Origin: Elysia marginata
Taxonomy: Eukaryota; Mollusca; Gastropoda; Plakobranchidae
Reading direction: 5' to 3'
NCBI GenBank assembly: GCA_019649035.1
Contig: BMAT01008301.1
Location: 146,349 to 176,472 of the forward strand
DNA length: 30,124 nt
The first letter of the stretch is position 1. Each line of letters opens with the position of its first letter. Both the position numbers and the translations under genes were made by a program. The notes beneath the pieces are model-generated. The model saw nothing but the letters and a program-made list of their open reading frames with translations. It was not told where the DNA came from and made no database searches. Positions 1 through 13,015 of the stretch are shown piece after piece.

Positions 1-442
1 AACCATTCCATCAGAGCAGCAGTAGCTATTGCAGTGTTCCTTTCTAGACTTGTCTTACTCTTTGACAGAAAGACACAAAGACTCAGTCTGCTCACGATGG
101 TTTGAGCTAGACATATTAGAAGACTTACGTTACTCACGAGCAGGACGTAGACTTTAAGACTTTGTGTTAGTGAGTCGCTGTTTCAAGTTTGTCATTTGTG
201 AATTCTAACGACTCTGATGAGAATTGCTATCGCCTACTCTTTGGGAATAACTAATTTTGGAAAGCTAAAAGAATAATTCAAGTTTTATCACAAATGATAA
301 AGCCAGTCACATAAATACTCCAAGAGTTACTTTTTCTTTTTAAAAGGCATATCTACTTGTGTGATTTAAGTCTTATGACACGTTCTTTTAAAGAGGCAAA
401 GCGTGTTTAGTCATGGGCAACGATATAGTCTGTAAATGGTGT

Positions 443-501
443 GGTATTTACTCAATTAACTCTATAATTGAGTGAATACTTGACTTAATGCTAGCATTAA
501 G
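443..501. repeat. Adjacent inverted repeats (hairpin and 18 bp palindrome)
   Basis: Bases 443-458 and 465-480 form a 16 bp stem with two G-T wobbles and a six-base loop. Three bases later, 484-501 (CTTAATGCTAGCATTAAG) is a perfect palindrome. Confidence 0.7.
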
Positions 502-552
502 AAGAGCATAATTATTACTTGTGTGACTAAACTAATGATTGTAATAAATTAA

Positions 553-650
553 GCCACCATGGCATGTGAAACAAGAGTTACGTATAATGTTTAATTGAAC
601 TAATCCGCCATGGCATGTGGTGCGTTAGGTATGTTACGAATGTTAAACAT
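553..650. repeat. Imperfect direct repeat around CCATGGCATGTG
   Basis: GCCACCATGGCATGTG (553-568) and CCGCCATGGCATGTGG (605-620) are each followed at similar distance by TTACGnATAATGTT-like text. The period is about 52 bp with considerable divergence. Confidence 0.45.
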
Positions 651-1545
651 CAATAGCTCAACTTGCAGTTTTCACAAAGTTAGTGCAAGATCCGAATGAG
701 GCAGGGCTTTAAGCCAGAAGCAAGATAAATCATACGAAGAAGCGATTACTTTGTGTATGTTCCGAACTGAGACACCTATTTTAAAGAACAGAACATTTTA
801 AAGCCACTATTATGCTGAAGTGACCATAATATCTTGATTAAAATAATTGACTTGAAATTGAAATGAACACTTTGATGTGGAGGTTTTACGTTAGTGCTGA
901 CCAAGCTGGATTTATGGATTACTAGTACGTACTGTACCTGACGCAGCACTTGGAGATGCAGCTCAAGCTCATAGACACTTATTGACTCTATTATAGTATA
1001 GTTATGGGTGATCTTTTGTGTGACTGGAAGTTACAACCTGGTTGAGAGGGTAACGTGCCTGACCAATCAGGAACCTGTAGTAGAACAACTGATTCCTAAG
1101 TTTCGTAAACTTTTATTGTTTGTGTTTCCGTTTTTCTTATGTTCCTGTAAATGGTTTGTTTTCGTTAATCTTGTTAATTTGTGTTTGGAGTTATTTGTAC
1201 TTGCTGTAATTGTTAATTTAAAACTACGCTTTACATCATTTAATAGCTTGGAAACTTTTACAAATTGTGTTTTGTTGGTTGTATTGGAACCGCCGCATTC
1301 ATTACAGTCCTAATTCTGTTACGGCGCGTCTGTGACCGGCGTGATTACAAACCCACGTTGTGACATGGTTACATGAAAGCATTTTGACAACTTGTCCATT
1401 AAAAGGTCAGAGGTTAAGGGATCAAAGATACGACCTACAAGTATACAACTTACTCTAAAGTTCCGTGATAATTTGAAGAAAAAAAAACTATGTAGATGAA
1501 GTCATATTTTCATGAACCCCGTTTTCTTTTCAAATCAATGGTCCA

Positions 1546-1563
1546 GGGGGAGGGGTAGGGGGG
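1546..1563 (+). other. G-rich cluster, possible G-quadruplex
   Basis: G runs of 5, 4 and 6 separated by A and TA. The run of six could supply two tracts only with a minimal loop, so it is weaker than the motif at 17787. Confidence 0.4.
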
Positions 1564-2172
1564 AGCAGCACGATTGGAAAGGAAAAAAAAAACATTAAAA
1601 TTTGTACAGCTTGGAATTGGACATTAAAAAGTTATTTTTCAGCAATGTTCGTCAACCGAAGCTATAGTGTAGAAAATACATGCTAAAAGATATTTAACTT
1701 GTTATGTAAACAAACTTAAAGGAGATTGTTTCGTTTTGAATCATACCGCGAATTATTTTATTGTAGTGTGTTATAAATTGCCGAGCATGAATTTGAATTT
1801 CTTTGCATGAAATTTATGTCCTTTAAAAGTGAATAAAACGTGAATCACTAAGGCTTTGTACCGTATATATACACATAAACCTGAACAATTTAATCCAGTT
1901 GCACTTGTCCATCATCGTTTTCGTAACCATTACAATTATGAACACTTGACGAAAATGTAAATTTTGCTGTTGAGTAATCGAGACTTGCTTCGGGTTAACA
2001 GAGCAAAGAGAGAAACGTTGAAAACATTGAAATTTCAATAGCTCTTTAGGGGCGGGTGGTACGTGTATTTTTGTATAGCCGGTCATTGCCTTCCATCAAG
2101 TAATTCGTACGCACTGATTTAAGTAAAAGACATTGTCAAATAGCTCCCGCCTCGACCTCGTTAGATCCTAAT

Positions 2173-2354
2173 CTGTAGAATGTTAGGCCGCAATCGTCTT
2201 AAAATGAATGAGAAACTGTTTGGCGACAATGCGTGTGGGTAGCTGGCAATACTGTAGAATGTTAGGCCGCAATGGTCTTAAAATGAATTAGCAAGCCATA
2301 AAACTTCAACTTTCAAACTGTTTGGCGACAATGCATGTGGGTAGCTCTCAATAC
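2173..2354. repeat. Two-copy tandem duplication with an internal insertion
   Basis: The copies start CTGTAGAATGTTAGGCCGCA at 2173 and 2252, and both end with ACTGTTTGGCGACAATG followed by a GTGGGTAGCT block. The second copy has about 23 extra bases (GCAAGCCATAAAACTTCAAC and a few more). Identity is otherwise above 90%. Confidence 0.85.
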
Positions 2355-2523
2355 TGATCAGTTTCCTCAAGCTCTCGGTGTTTTACATTCATATTGATAT
2401 TGTCTGTCCGTTCTGAGACGGGGCGCATCGGATGAAAGTGAGACGTCCTCACTGGGTGCGCGTGAATGATACGTAACGTAAGAACCATGAACCGAAAGCG
2501 TCAAGAAAGCGATGTTACTTGAA

Positions 2524-2790
2524 TGGAGCCCTTACGTTTTCTCAGGCGGCATAAAAGGTATGGTGATCCTTTCAAGTAATATCTTATCAGTAGTTTTTTA
2601 AACTTTGAAGCTTATATTAAAATAGTTATGATCCCCTGGTCCGATTTTCTGATGGACACAATTCTATACTCAAACAACAAGAAAAGGTCATAAAATAATA
2701 GAAAGCAATTACTTTAAGGTTTAGATCTAGTTGTGCTGGGCTATAATGTCAAGAGATGGAGACCTATTTTTTCTCGGCGGTATAAATAAT
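2524..2790 (+). repeat. Duplicated module containing a TATA-like sequence
   Basis: The two copies, 2524-2559 and 2757-2790, read TGGAGCCCTTACGTTTTCTC then AGGCGGCATAAAAGG, and TGGAGACCTATTTTTTCTC then GGCGGTATAAATAA. They are 233 bp apart. Both hold a TATA-like hexamer, but no gene was found downstream, so a promoter role is only possible. Confidence 0.5.
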
Positions 2791-4140
2791 TCTGTTCTAG
2801 TACTTTAGTTGGGGGCCCAAGTGTTTGTCGTTCCCGTGTTTCCACACTGATCGTCCTCGCATTCCTGTTTCCTTCCTTCGTGTCACGGTCTTTCATTTGT
2901 CCATCCTTCTTTTATGTCAGTTCTTTTCACTCGTCAATCTTTGTCTTGGTCTCGTATTCCTTTTGTCCTTGAATAAACGACACCATCAGCATCAAAACTA
3001 CAGAACTAATAGCCATCAGAGAAGGAATAATAGAGCTGAAAACAAAGGAACAACCAAAGAAAAAATCACAATCCTCACAAAATCCCTATCATTCAGCCTA
3101 TTACTTTAAAAAAACATAGATAAGAAACATGCAAGACCAGACTTAACTGAAGAACTTACATACTCAGCCCACAGGCTCACACGAGACACGTTTGGAAGAA
3201 CATCCTTCTCCGCAGCGCATCACCTTCGTACACCTAGGGTCAGCGTCTCTCAGGTCAAGGTCGACTGTCATTTCTCTTGGAGAACATTGGCCAGACTGTG
3301 ACGGAAATAGATCTTGGATCCGAAATTGTATGAGGGGTCAGATATTTAGCCAGATGAGGGGTTTTTCCCCTGTGTCTTTCCTAAAATGTTTGGACCCAGC
3401 GTTATCATTATAGTTACCGCATTGCCAGTGATATTTATTAGTAAAGAGTGTTTTCATTGAGTTAGTCTTTTATTCTATAAAGCCTCGACCAAAAGAGTTT
3501 ACGAGGGAGGCACTTCCCACATTCCCCAGTCCGGCAAGGACTGGTCGTTTCCCGCCGTGATCCGAAATTGCGTGCAATGTCTCGGCTTTGTTAACGAAAG
3601 TTATATCATATTTACCCTATCTAGAAGTCAAGAAAGGAGGCGATGAAAAAAGGAGATGGCTAAAGGAGATCTGGCGAGTAGATACAGATACCAAAGAGAT
3701 AAGCGAGGAAGAAAATAATTGAAGATGTATTTTGCACAGCACCACTTAAGTACTATAGTATAATCGTAGTGAGACGACACGAAAGGCGCTTTTTTACTGA
3801 TATCTATATGGGATTACTCGGCTTGAAAAACAATTCTAGCTGCTCCTATGAATACTATAAAATGGGTTCTTCCTGATTGCTCTGGCAAATTACTATCCCT
3901 CCGTTGTTTTCCCAACGTCTGCTTGGTCTAATTGACAGCCAGGACAATGTACATGTTTATCAATAATCTGCTAACTTGTCATAAATCTATTGGATATGCA
4001 AACATCTCGAACATATAAAATGTTCCTGTTAATAAACTGCTGGATAAATAGAACATTTTTCTGATAACCTATATACCGGTACTTATTAATAAAAAGCGTT
4101 TCACACTGTTGCCAGGGCTTTGCTTTGTGTGTATGTCGTG
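2791..4140. other. Non-coding; small stem-loops only
   Basis: The open frame at 2825-3109 begins with TTG and turns into low-complexity Asn/Lys/Thr. Two short hairpins occur: AGGGG-TTTTT-CCCCT near 3357 and CCAGTCC-GGCAA-GGACTGG near 3525. No gene is supported. Confidence 0.55.
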
Positions 4141-4149
4141 TTTTACCCA

Positions 4150-4320
4150 GACTGGTGGTGGTAGTAGTAGCTGTGGTAGTGGTGGTGGTGGTGGTGGTAC
4201 TGCCCGTGACGACCAAAGTGCAGTGGCTCCCATATAGTTGATACTGCAAATACTGCAGTTTTATAGATTGTCAAGGTCAGTGTAGCGGTGGTAATGGTGG
4301 CGGTGGTGGTAGAGGTGAGA
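4150..4320. repeat. GGT-rich simple repeat, two blocks
   Basis: Blocks at about 4152-4199 and 4282-4318 are interrupted (GGT)n. The unit has decayed in places to AGT and GGC. Gly- or Thr-rich open frames across it are an artefact of the repeat. Confidence 0.8.
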
Positions 4321-4349
4321 AATAGCCTTCCCCAATAACTTAATACCGA

Positions 4350-4430
4350 TCTGATGAGTCAGGGTTCGAATCCCGCACCTCTAGGTCCGAAACTGAGTGT
4401 CTACCACTCGATCCTGGCACCACATAACTT
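4350..4430 (+). mobile_element. Possible decayed tRNA-derived SINE fragment
   Basis: AGGGTTCGAATCCCGC at about 4363 is a near-perfect Pol III B box. No clear A box lies at tRNA spacing upstream, where GGT repeat sequence is found instead, and no flanking direct repeats are visible. It could also be a chance match. Confidence 0.25.
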
Positions 4431-4436
4431 TGTAAT

Positions 4437-5760
4437 ATTACCATCGTTGAAACGCAAAGCTGAAAAAAAACAGTTTAGGATATAATACTAGGGAAGGGCA
4501 GGGGGCGATGCACACGATTACTTTACGCTTAGTACTAGTAGATAAATCTAGGTAAACATTATCAAAACTATCTCAACTTTCATTCCAATTATCCAAATGA
4601 CTAAGAAAACCTTCGATCGTAAGACTAAGTTGCCACTAAAGATAGAACGCAGTAACAACAAGGGACACAAATGAATGAAAAAAATCAAATAACAAAGGGA
4701 GGCTACAATTATTTTTTTAATTTTTACCCTAATACTTTTACATTCTTAATAAATGTCCAATTAATTCATCAATAAAAATTTTTTAAATATTCTTTCGTGA
4801 TATTCAAATGTGTTTCTTACATTACATTTGAAAAATTGTTAAAGACTTAAAACATATAATAAATATGCTATTGTATATTACTTTCAAGTGATTGATGGGT
4901 ATAAAACATAAAACCTGATATATATCATTTACGACCTGATTCAGAACAAGTTCTTTGTTAATGATTTCTTTTATTATTTGCCAGCGGGAATAACAAAAAC
5001 CGCTTTCAAAAGCATGATCATAATGATAGGCGATCGCCATAAGGTCAACAGGGCCTCGAGTCAGTTTCATGCACTGGAGAAATCTTTAGGCCAGCCGTAT
5101 ATGATCGATGACGACGTGTTAAATGATGAGATATATTTCAAATTTTCAGTTGTTTTATAAATTTCTCAATACCCCTTCTCTTCTCAATTATACACCATGT
5201 TTCATAGAGGCCACCTAAAATGAGACTGAGAGGAAGGGGGGGGGGGTAGCAATTGTGTAGAAGCAATATCTGCTTATAGAAACCTTTATGCCTTTCTTGT
5301 TTCCTCACCGCCTCCACTACGAAGATACGCGAGGTTTAACCAAAAGTCTTGTCTCTCGTTCAATATTTTCTGTATGAATCGAAATTGATAGCCTCCTCAA
5401 CTTTGCAAACAAGCCGCTCCTGTATGTAATCTTACTGCTCTTCAAGTATATGCAACTATGGCGTCACATCCGTGTTATTTTACTCAAAACGTCCCCTATA
5501 GTCTCTTTCAAATGTCGGCGAAGTAATGTGCGGTGATTGAGTTCGCTAATGCAGAAAGAACTTCACCCGTTGACATAACGAAAATCTCTTCATTGATGAT
5601 TTGTAGATGTTAGTAAAGTAAGAAAGTGGGCGAAAAGATAAAGTGTGATGACCAAGCCAAAACAAGTGTGCAAGACAAAACCTCCCTGTGGTCGACAACT
5701 CACATAACCAGATGCTAAACATTAGGTAAAATTGGACCAAATATTTCGTGAGCATAGATA
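4437..5760. other. Non-coding; no gene seen
   Basis: AT-rich until about 5160, then mixed sequence with a G10-type run near 5236. Short open frames on both strands overlap each other at 4822-5160, which speaks against either being real. Confidence 0.55.
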
Positions 5761-5764
5761 TTCT

Positions 5765-5767
<3 letters not shown>

Positions 5768-5811
<44 letters not shown>

Positions 5812-5880
5812 TCCCTTCCCCTCTCTTTATCTCTCCCTCTCTCTATCTATCATCTCTCTCTGTATCTATCATCCCTCTTA
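5768..5880. repeat. (CT)n microsatellite with impure CT-rich tail
   Basis: About 20 CT dinucleotides to 5806, then CCCTCTCCC and CTCTCTATCTATC variants. The plus strand is purely pyrimidine over the core. Confidence 0.95.
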
Positions 5881-6419
5881 TCTTTTACCAACAACCAATA
5901 CATGTAGGCTTGCTTCCCTTAAACCTATTTCGCTCAACAGAATCGACCCCCCCCCCCTCTTTTTCTGTGTTTCACCAATCTACCCTTCCCATACAGAATA
6001 CCTTCGTTCTCTGCGTTTGCCCCAAACGCGACGAAGCAATCGCTACGTAGAATAATTCGAGGGCACTAAAATGATAACCTTATTTCACAAACTAAGAATA
6101 TTATACTAACTTCCCAAACAAAATCTCAGTCTTCCACTAACCGTGTGATTATCTTCACAGTTTTTTGGTTCACAAAGTCAAATGAGAAGCTTAACTGTTC
6201 TGCCTCTAGGCAAAAGGTGCAGAGTGAAAGCCTGCTTTGCCTGAAATAGTCAGTTTTAAATAATTTCGTTCTCCTTCATTGTCGTTTGAAATATCTTCTA
6301 AGCTCTAGTCCTTCCAAGTTATGAAACTTTGCTCCTAGAAAGAACCTTTAAGTCGAGTTTTAGCTCGTTCGTTATTACAACTGTCTTATGTTTACGTGGT
6401 GTCTTAAGCATTGATAATG

Positions 6420-6600
6420 TGGGAGTGGTGGAGGTAATGATAGGGGTGTGGTGTTAGTGGAGGTCGTTAATAATAGTGGTGGTAGAGGAGGTAATGATAG
6501 CGGCGTGGTGTTAATGGGGGTAGTTGGTAATAGCAGTGGTGGAAGTGGAAGTAAAGGAAATAACGGTGGTGGTGGTGGTGGAAATGGTAGTGGTAGCCGT
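6420..6600. repeat. Degenerate GGT/GGA-rich repeat
   Basis: Interrupted trinucleotide repeats rich in GGT, AGT and GGA. Frames across it read as runs of Gly/Ser/Asn or Val and have no flanking coding signal. Confidence 0.75.
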
Positions 6601-6896
6601 GCGATGTCCTTCCATATTAACTTCAGTGTGGCGTCGTGGTCTGGTGGTAGACACTCGGCTTTCGGACCGAGAAGTCAGGGCTTTTATTGAGTCCTGCTTT
6701 CGACGCGACGTTTTGTCCTTGAGGTCTAGACAAAGGGACACAACAAAGAAGTTTCTAATGCTCAAATTGCCTAAAGAGTTGCTTTCCCTTTTAACGGTAT
6801 AATTTATATTTCATTGGGTGTTTTTTGTGGGCGGGGGAGCTTTTTCTAATTTTTTAGCTTAACTTATTTTGCCATCCTGTTGTGCTGTATCGGATA

Positions 6897-6946
6897 ATGA
6901 GAGAGAGAGTGGGAGAGAGGGAGAAAGAGAGAGAGAGAGAGAGAGA
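6897..6946. repeat. (GA)n microsatellite
   Basis: An interrupted GA tract, pure from about 6926 to 6946. Confidence 0.95.
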
Positions 6947-9900
6947 CGTGAACAATTTTGTCTTTTAATGTGGTTCTCCTGATGACGTCGGGGTATTTAT
7001 CCCATTCTGGAAGATCGCTGAAACTTCCCAATCAAGAGAGAGAGAAAATGAGATCAGGACGCACTGCACAAAGTATGAACCGAAAGAGGGCACATCTAGC
7101 TCACTTTTCTCATCATATCCTAGAACTTTTTGTGAGATAATCAACCCAAACCGGATAAGCTGTGTTTAGAGCCTCCTAGTCCTACTGATCTCGTTGCAAT
7201 TTGCAAAGGTGTTGTAACACAACCTACGTACTGGTAGCACGTAGCACCTAAATCGGTTGTATTTCCACTGCCTGCCTCGCAGCGACTTCCTTGTGGAGTC
7301 GTTGCCGCACGTAGTATAGTGTACTATACATATATATGGCTTGCAAAACCTTATTTTATGTGGCCTGTGCGCGGCGGGACAAGAGAAGACCACTTAACAA
7401 AGAAAAAATTTATGTCTGAGTAAAGAATGTACCCGATGTATTTTATGAAGTGGTTAAACCTCTACGTAACAGATGGCAAGTGTTTTTAAGTGCACGAATA
7501 CACCTAACTAACCAGTACGAAATTAATTTTGCTCTATTTTGCAAAACATGGCAAACAACAAAGTCACTGTAACAGAAGATACATAAATTCTTCCATAACA
7601 GCCTAACACCTCGGCCCCACATAGCGTGTAAAGACAGACACATAAAGTGTGCGGTCGTAACTACACATTTATACAGGCCAAAAGTGCTTAAAGCTATTTC
7701 TAAAAACCACAATTTTTCTTATGAGTGGTATAATTTTAAAAAAAATAAAAAAAATTCAAAATTTTGCAAACAAATTTTTTCACTGCAAGACAATTTGACG
7801 AGGTACTCAAATTATTCATTTTCAAGTTGGCAGGCAGCACATGGGAGTGCATGCTACGGCTACATAGTTGTCTTGGGAGCAGGGTGAGTCGAGCGAGTCC
7901 AATATTGCAATTTTCAGATTTCAAGGCGTTGCTTTTTTGGATAACGCATTTTTCTGTGCTCCTGAACATACAAATTTTTATAAAATTAACAATATTGAGG
8001 ACACATGTGCACCTTTTTGTTGACTTAAAATTAGAGAAAAAGATGAAAAGATAGACATTTTGAGTGGGTTTTTTTTTTTCAAATTAGAATTTCCTACTTC
8101 TCACTCGTTCACCACGGTTACAAGACATTTGTTGATGGGAAAAAGCCTAAAATGTCAACTAAAACAAAATGTTTAATGTATCCTATCATGTGTGCCTTTT
8201 TTAAAAAAAAAAAACATTTTTAATTTGTAAAAAAAATCTGCAATGTCTCTCTTAATTACAAGGCAATTTCTTTCATTTAAATTCACACGGTGCAGAAAAA
8301 AATAAGGAGAGACACAGTTATATGGCGTCGAGTATTTTGTTTTTATTTTCATAGGTACAAAAACGTACAAAAATCAATATCATTAAAAATATTTTTGTGT
8401 AAGATCTGTTGCGGGCATTTAAATTTACACAATACATGTACATACATATTGGACTATATACATACTTTACAACGGACAGTCAGTGCTAAATATACGTAAA
8501 AACGGTGTACTGCTGTGGCCTAACAAAGTACAATCTGGGATTCAGTGACAAGAAACAAAACACTGAAATGACCGAGACAGCACTGTGTAAACACACAGCA
8601 TAGAGCTGACCACAACTTTTTAAAACAGTCATTGATTTTACATCCTAGCCTAGAAAGACAACATTCAACAAGCTTTGATTCAATGCTAAATACAATGAAA
8701 TGTTTGTTAAATCCCAACACAAGTGATGCCCTCAGCATCATAATGCTGTGCTTACTCAAAAATAAATAAATAAAATTCTATGCTTTCTTTTCTTTCCACA
8801 GTACAAAAGAAAAAGAAAACTTAAAAAGCAATAATTTAGGAAGGTTAAAAACTTCCCAATCTTTTCAACTGAGATTGTGTTTATTTTCAATGAAAGACGA
8901 GCAAAACCAAACAAAACTGTGAGCACAAATGATGACACATGTATCAGAAACAATCATCTGTTAAAACATGTAGACATAATCAGATATTTATCTTCACACA
9001 AAACCACACCTTAAAGATTTTAATTTGCTTTCAGGTAACACCAAAAGTAAAAATACTGTTTAAATCCTAGGGAATACATTTGTATAAACATATGTTCAGA
9101 TAGATTAAATAAATATAAGCCAAACCCAACAAAAGATGCAGCTTTATGTTCCTCAAGGAATCAAGAGGCATTAAAAGTCAAGTAAGTCATACAACAAAAC
9201 AGAAGAAGAGAGAAGTTCTAAGAAGTAAGGAACACTTTATCATACAAAAAACCAGAGAGTAGGAAAAAAACAATAAGGGGAAAAAAAAGAAAAGAAAAAC
9301 CAACCTGGGCGCAAACCTGGTTCATTTGCATTTGTTTGGCTATACAGTGTATATATACTTTTTATTGTTTTCTTCTAAACCGGAAGCCAGGGATTGGACA
9401 AGGCACAAGGGGGCAGTAGTCAAAACGGGGAGGGGTTTTTCATAGCAGATTAAAATGGGACATTAGCTATGCCACCGTACTCAACAGGCCTGTCAGTCAA
9501 AACGTACACAAACTGGTGCATGAGAGGTCCAATGATCTATCTCGTTTTGAGTTGTTAGTATAGTTGGGGCAAATGAGGACTCAACCATAACTTTGCTGGT
9601 ATGGACTGGCCCAAAACAAAGTTAATTATAAAATATAGGGAATATATGATATCTACTCATGTTGAAGTAGTCGGCAAGTCCTACAGTGGCCTAGGACACT
9701 AGCGATTATAGACCAATGGACATAGATTATGTATGTAAAAAGCTTAGACTTACAGCATTTAGTGGATTAGGCGCCTTATAAAAATGCTCTTTATATTTTT
9801 ACTTCACTGAAAATTTTTACCACAGCTTGGGGAACAGGTATGATAAACAAAGCTGGGATGCTTAAGGATTTTCAAAGAAAAAAACCTTATAAACCTTTAA

Positions 9901-11681
9901 TGAGACAAGCATTGCATCTCTCATAAAACAGATGTTATGCACACAAACCGGGAAAAAGTTATTCTAGTTTTAAAGAAGGAGAAAAATTGTAATTACAAAA
10001 AACCACGGAAAAAGGCAGATAAGAACTAAAATAAGTCAGGAAATGCAGAGATCCGGCAATCCTGTTAAGAAACAAACAGCAAAACATTTTTCATAATAGC
10101 CATTACACAAGTTAGCATATTTTGTAAACGATGAAATGTTCTCCTGATATAACTAATAAAAAAATTAAAGAAAACTGGGATAAGGATACGATCCATAATA
10201 TCCATATTTCTGGGATAAAATGCCAAACCAAGTTTGGCCAGTTTACAGGCACAAGACAATGGTAAGAATGAGCAAAACATAGATGGGTAGGACAAAGAAA
10301 ATGGGAGAAAGTATGGCCAGGTGGGAAGACATTTGCAAAGGTGATGCACTAGAAACAAGACAGGACCAAAGAACTTGTACTGTGTGTAGTAAGAAAAATA
10401 AACATTTGTTAATGCCTCGTTGTAGATTTGTCACGGTCAGTTTTGAATTTAACTGCTGCCAAGCTGTGTAATCTTATTCAATATTGTCACTGCTGTAAAA
10501 GACAAACCCTGAATATGGTATGACAACTGTACTTTAACAAAATCTTTCCACACATCAAAATATCACTACAAAATCTGAAGCCCAGAGAAAAGTTAAGGAA
10601 AAGAACCTGAAACCAGATCAGATCTTACAGGTTTACACCACTGTATAGTTTTTATCATAGCATTGTAAACTCTCAAACATAATTTAATCCGCCACCTACA
10701 AGTACAAGAACGATTCCCGATTTTCCCGAAAGACTAACGTGAATCATTAAGGTCAAGGGTATGAGGAATTTAAAATGAATTAAACCCTCATATAATGAAG
10801 TGACTACTATAAACATGTAAAAATAAGTGATCCAGGGCTTTTCTTTGGGTTCTTTGTTTCAATGAATCAGAACCAAAAGTTTGACCATAGGTTTTTTACA
10901 AACATGGGCTAGCACCAGGAATAGAAAAAATTGCAATATTCTTTTTACAGCTAAGCTTAAGGTTCATCACTGTACGAAGCAATTATCATTTCGTGAGTGT
11001 CATGACATTTAGAACTCAAACACTCCATTCTTCTCGTTTTCCACAGCAGCATTTGGTCAAACCATTATATTTGTTCTGTCAAAGATGACTTACATCAGCC
11101 CAGTGGCTATAATGGACTCCCCACTTGTTTTGTAAGATCAGAGCACGATAATCATTTGAGCACATAATGTAGTGATAAAAAGAACACAGTGAACTTTATT
11201 CTTTTTATCTTTCTCATGGGGACTTATGTCTCAGGTTCATGGTGAATTGTTATAATTTCTGCCTTCAAAGGTGTTGGCTATTTTTGACGAGACATTTTTC
11301 TAAGTTTCTAAACATAACTTTTTCTAATGCAATTTCAATATTTTGTGGAAAGATAAAACAACTTTTTTTAAATGTTAAGACTAGGAGAAAAAAAAAAAGA
11401 ATTTCCGACTCCTGACCGATTCGCCGGGGACACGAGACATATCAATACACATAAGTAAAATTTTCACCACAGTCGATATTATTTTTTCCGTTGGAGAGCG
11501 CTCACTAAGAGTTGACTGTATTCAATTTGTAATCATCACTTAACTAATTCAAATAAGTAGAAGACTGATACAAAACTTAGTTCAGTTGACAGAACACAGG
11601 GCAGTAAGTACTGAGACTTGGTACTCAAAGCCCTGAGTCAATATGAAAGTTACTATGACAATGAGTTACCTGACCTCCCCA

Positions 11682-11918
11682 GTTTGACATTGCATGCTGT
11701 GACTATTTCCTGTCTGACATACTTCCACAAACAAAGCAGCCCATTTCATGCACAAAGAATTGACACACAACATCATACCTATGTACCTGACTCTCTACAG
11801 GGTCCACAGTTAAGTTTGACATTGCATGCCACGATTTTTTTTTGTCTGACACACTTCCACAAACAGAGCGGCCCATTCCTTGCACAAAGAACTGACACAC
11901 AACACCATACCTATGTAC
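11682..11918. repeat. Two-copy tandem duplication, 132 bp period
   Basis: The copies start GTTTGACATTGCATGC at 11682 and 11814 and share ACTTCCACAAACA, GACACACAAC and CATACCTATGTAC in the same order. There are about ten substitutions, so this is not a very recent duplication. Confidence 0.85.
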
Positions 11919-12980
11919 ATCCATAAGATGAGTGCCTTTAAGTAAATCTATCACGTAAGGTTTTTCCATCTATCAACAAGTACTCTGGAACATATAAAAT
12001 GACTAACTAACTAATCTTAATAGTAATGTATATATATGCATGGCTTTAAAAATATAAATACAAAAAAGATCTAACAAACATAATAAACTATACTCACATA
12101 TGACTTCAGTCACAATTGGACAAGTATCTAGTGAAAAAAAAAGGCTTTATAATATTGAGCTACGCTTTACAGTGACATTAACACTTAGGTTATTAACAGC
12201 TGCAATTTTTATGTTTTTTCAACCGGATTGTCGTAAGAAGAGATCAGCTGGCATGCAATGGGCAAACTTTGCTATCAGCAACAGTATTGACCCAGCAAGA
12301 CACAACTCAGGTAAAGTTGCACAATTTCAATTTAATATCTTTTTATCTCAATGGAAGCTGCTGACCAAACGCATTCTACTGTTGTTTTTTTTTTTTTAAA
12401 GACATTTGGTACCTTAAACTGCTTTGTTTTTTTTCTCTTATTTAAATTTACATTTAAAATCTTAAATTTATTAAGATTTCTTCATCTTGATTTTCTTGTA
12501 GGAAGGCATATTTGTAAAGCTGGCATTACATGGAGTCCAAGCACACCAGAACAAAAAAGAAGATAATTGATTATGAACTGAGAAACAAAGAACTATTGTT
12601 GTCAATGTTGATCTCATGGAAATTCAAAGTTTGAAGAGCCTTTTCACTTTCAAATTTTTTAAAAGAACTTGAATCTTTGATTTTAACAAGATAAAACTTT
12701 GTTCCATATACCTTATATAATCTTTTCGATATTCTAATAACATTGAAATATATAATGCAAACAATAAAATTAAATAATGAAAAGTACAACTACAACCCGT
12801 ATTAACAACGCAAAAATCAATCCAAAAAACAAATGCAGATTGCTTTTCTAGAGAAAAAAGAAATGGAATGTAAAATATATTTCATGAACTTCAACAACAA
12901 AAACAAAAAAATTACAAAAACAGTATAAAACGATTAACTAGTGTATAGGCCCTATTTCAAAACAAAACATGTGATATATT

Positions 12981-13015
12981 NNNNNNNNNNNNNNNNNNNN
13001 NNNNNNNNNNNNNNN
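12981..13015. other. Assembly gap (35 N)
   Basis: A run of 35 undetermined bases, flanked by GTGATATATT and ATATAGAACG. Both edges are AT-rich and share ATATA, so a collapsed or unresolved AT repeat is a likely cause. Distances across this point are uncertain. Confidence 0.99.

Larger units (their letters stand above)
1..2150. other. Non-coding; no gene seen
   Basis: AT-rich unique sequence. The open frame at 1008-1313 is hydrophobic, lacks a convincing start context and matches no family I know. Besides the palindromes and G-rich cluster listed separately I see nothing. Confidence 0.6.
5881..7689. other. Non-coding apart from listed repeats
   Basis: Between the CT, GGT and GA repeats the sequence is unique with no conserved reading frame. 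A small palindromic stretch (AGTATAGTGTACTATACATA) lies near 7314. Confidence 0.5.

Noticed and set aside
4363-4440. A functional tRNA gene around the B box
   Set aside because: No cloverleaf can be drawn: there is no matching acceptor stem or A box at the right spacing.
6448-6802. Gly/Ser-rich and Val-rich open frames
   Set aside because: They are produced by GGT/GGA trinucleotide repeats and occur in several frames and both strands at once.
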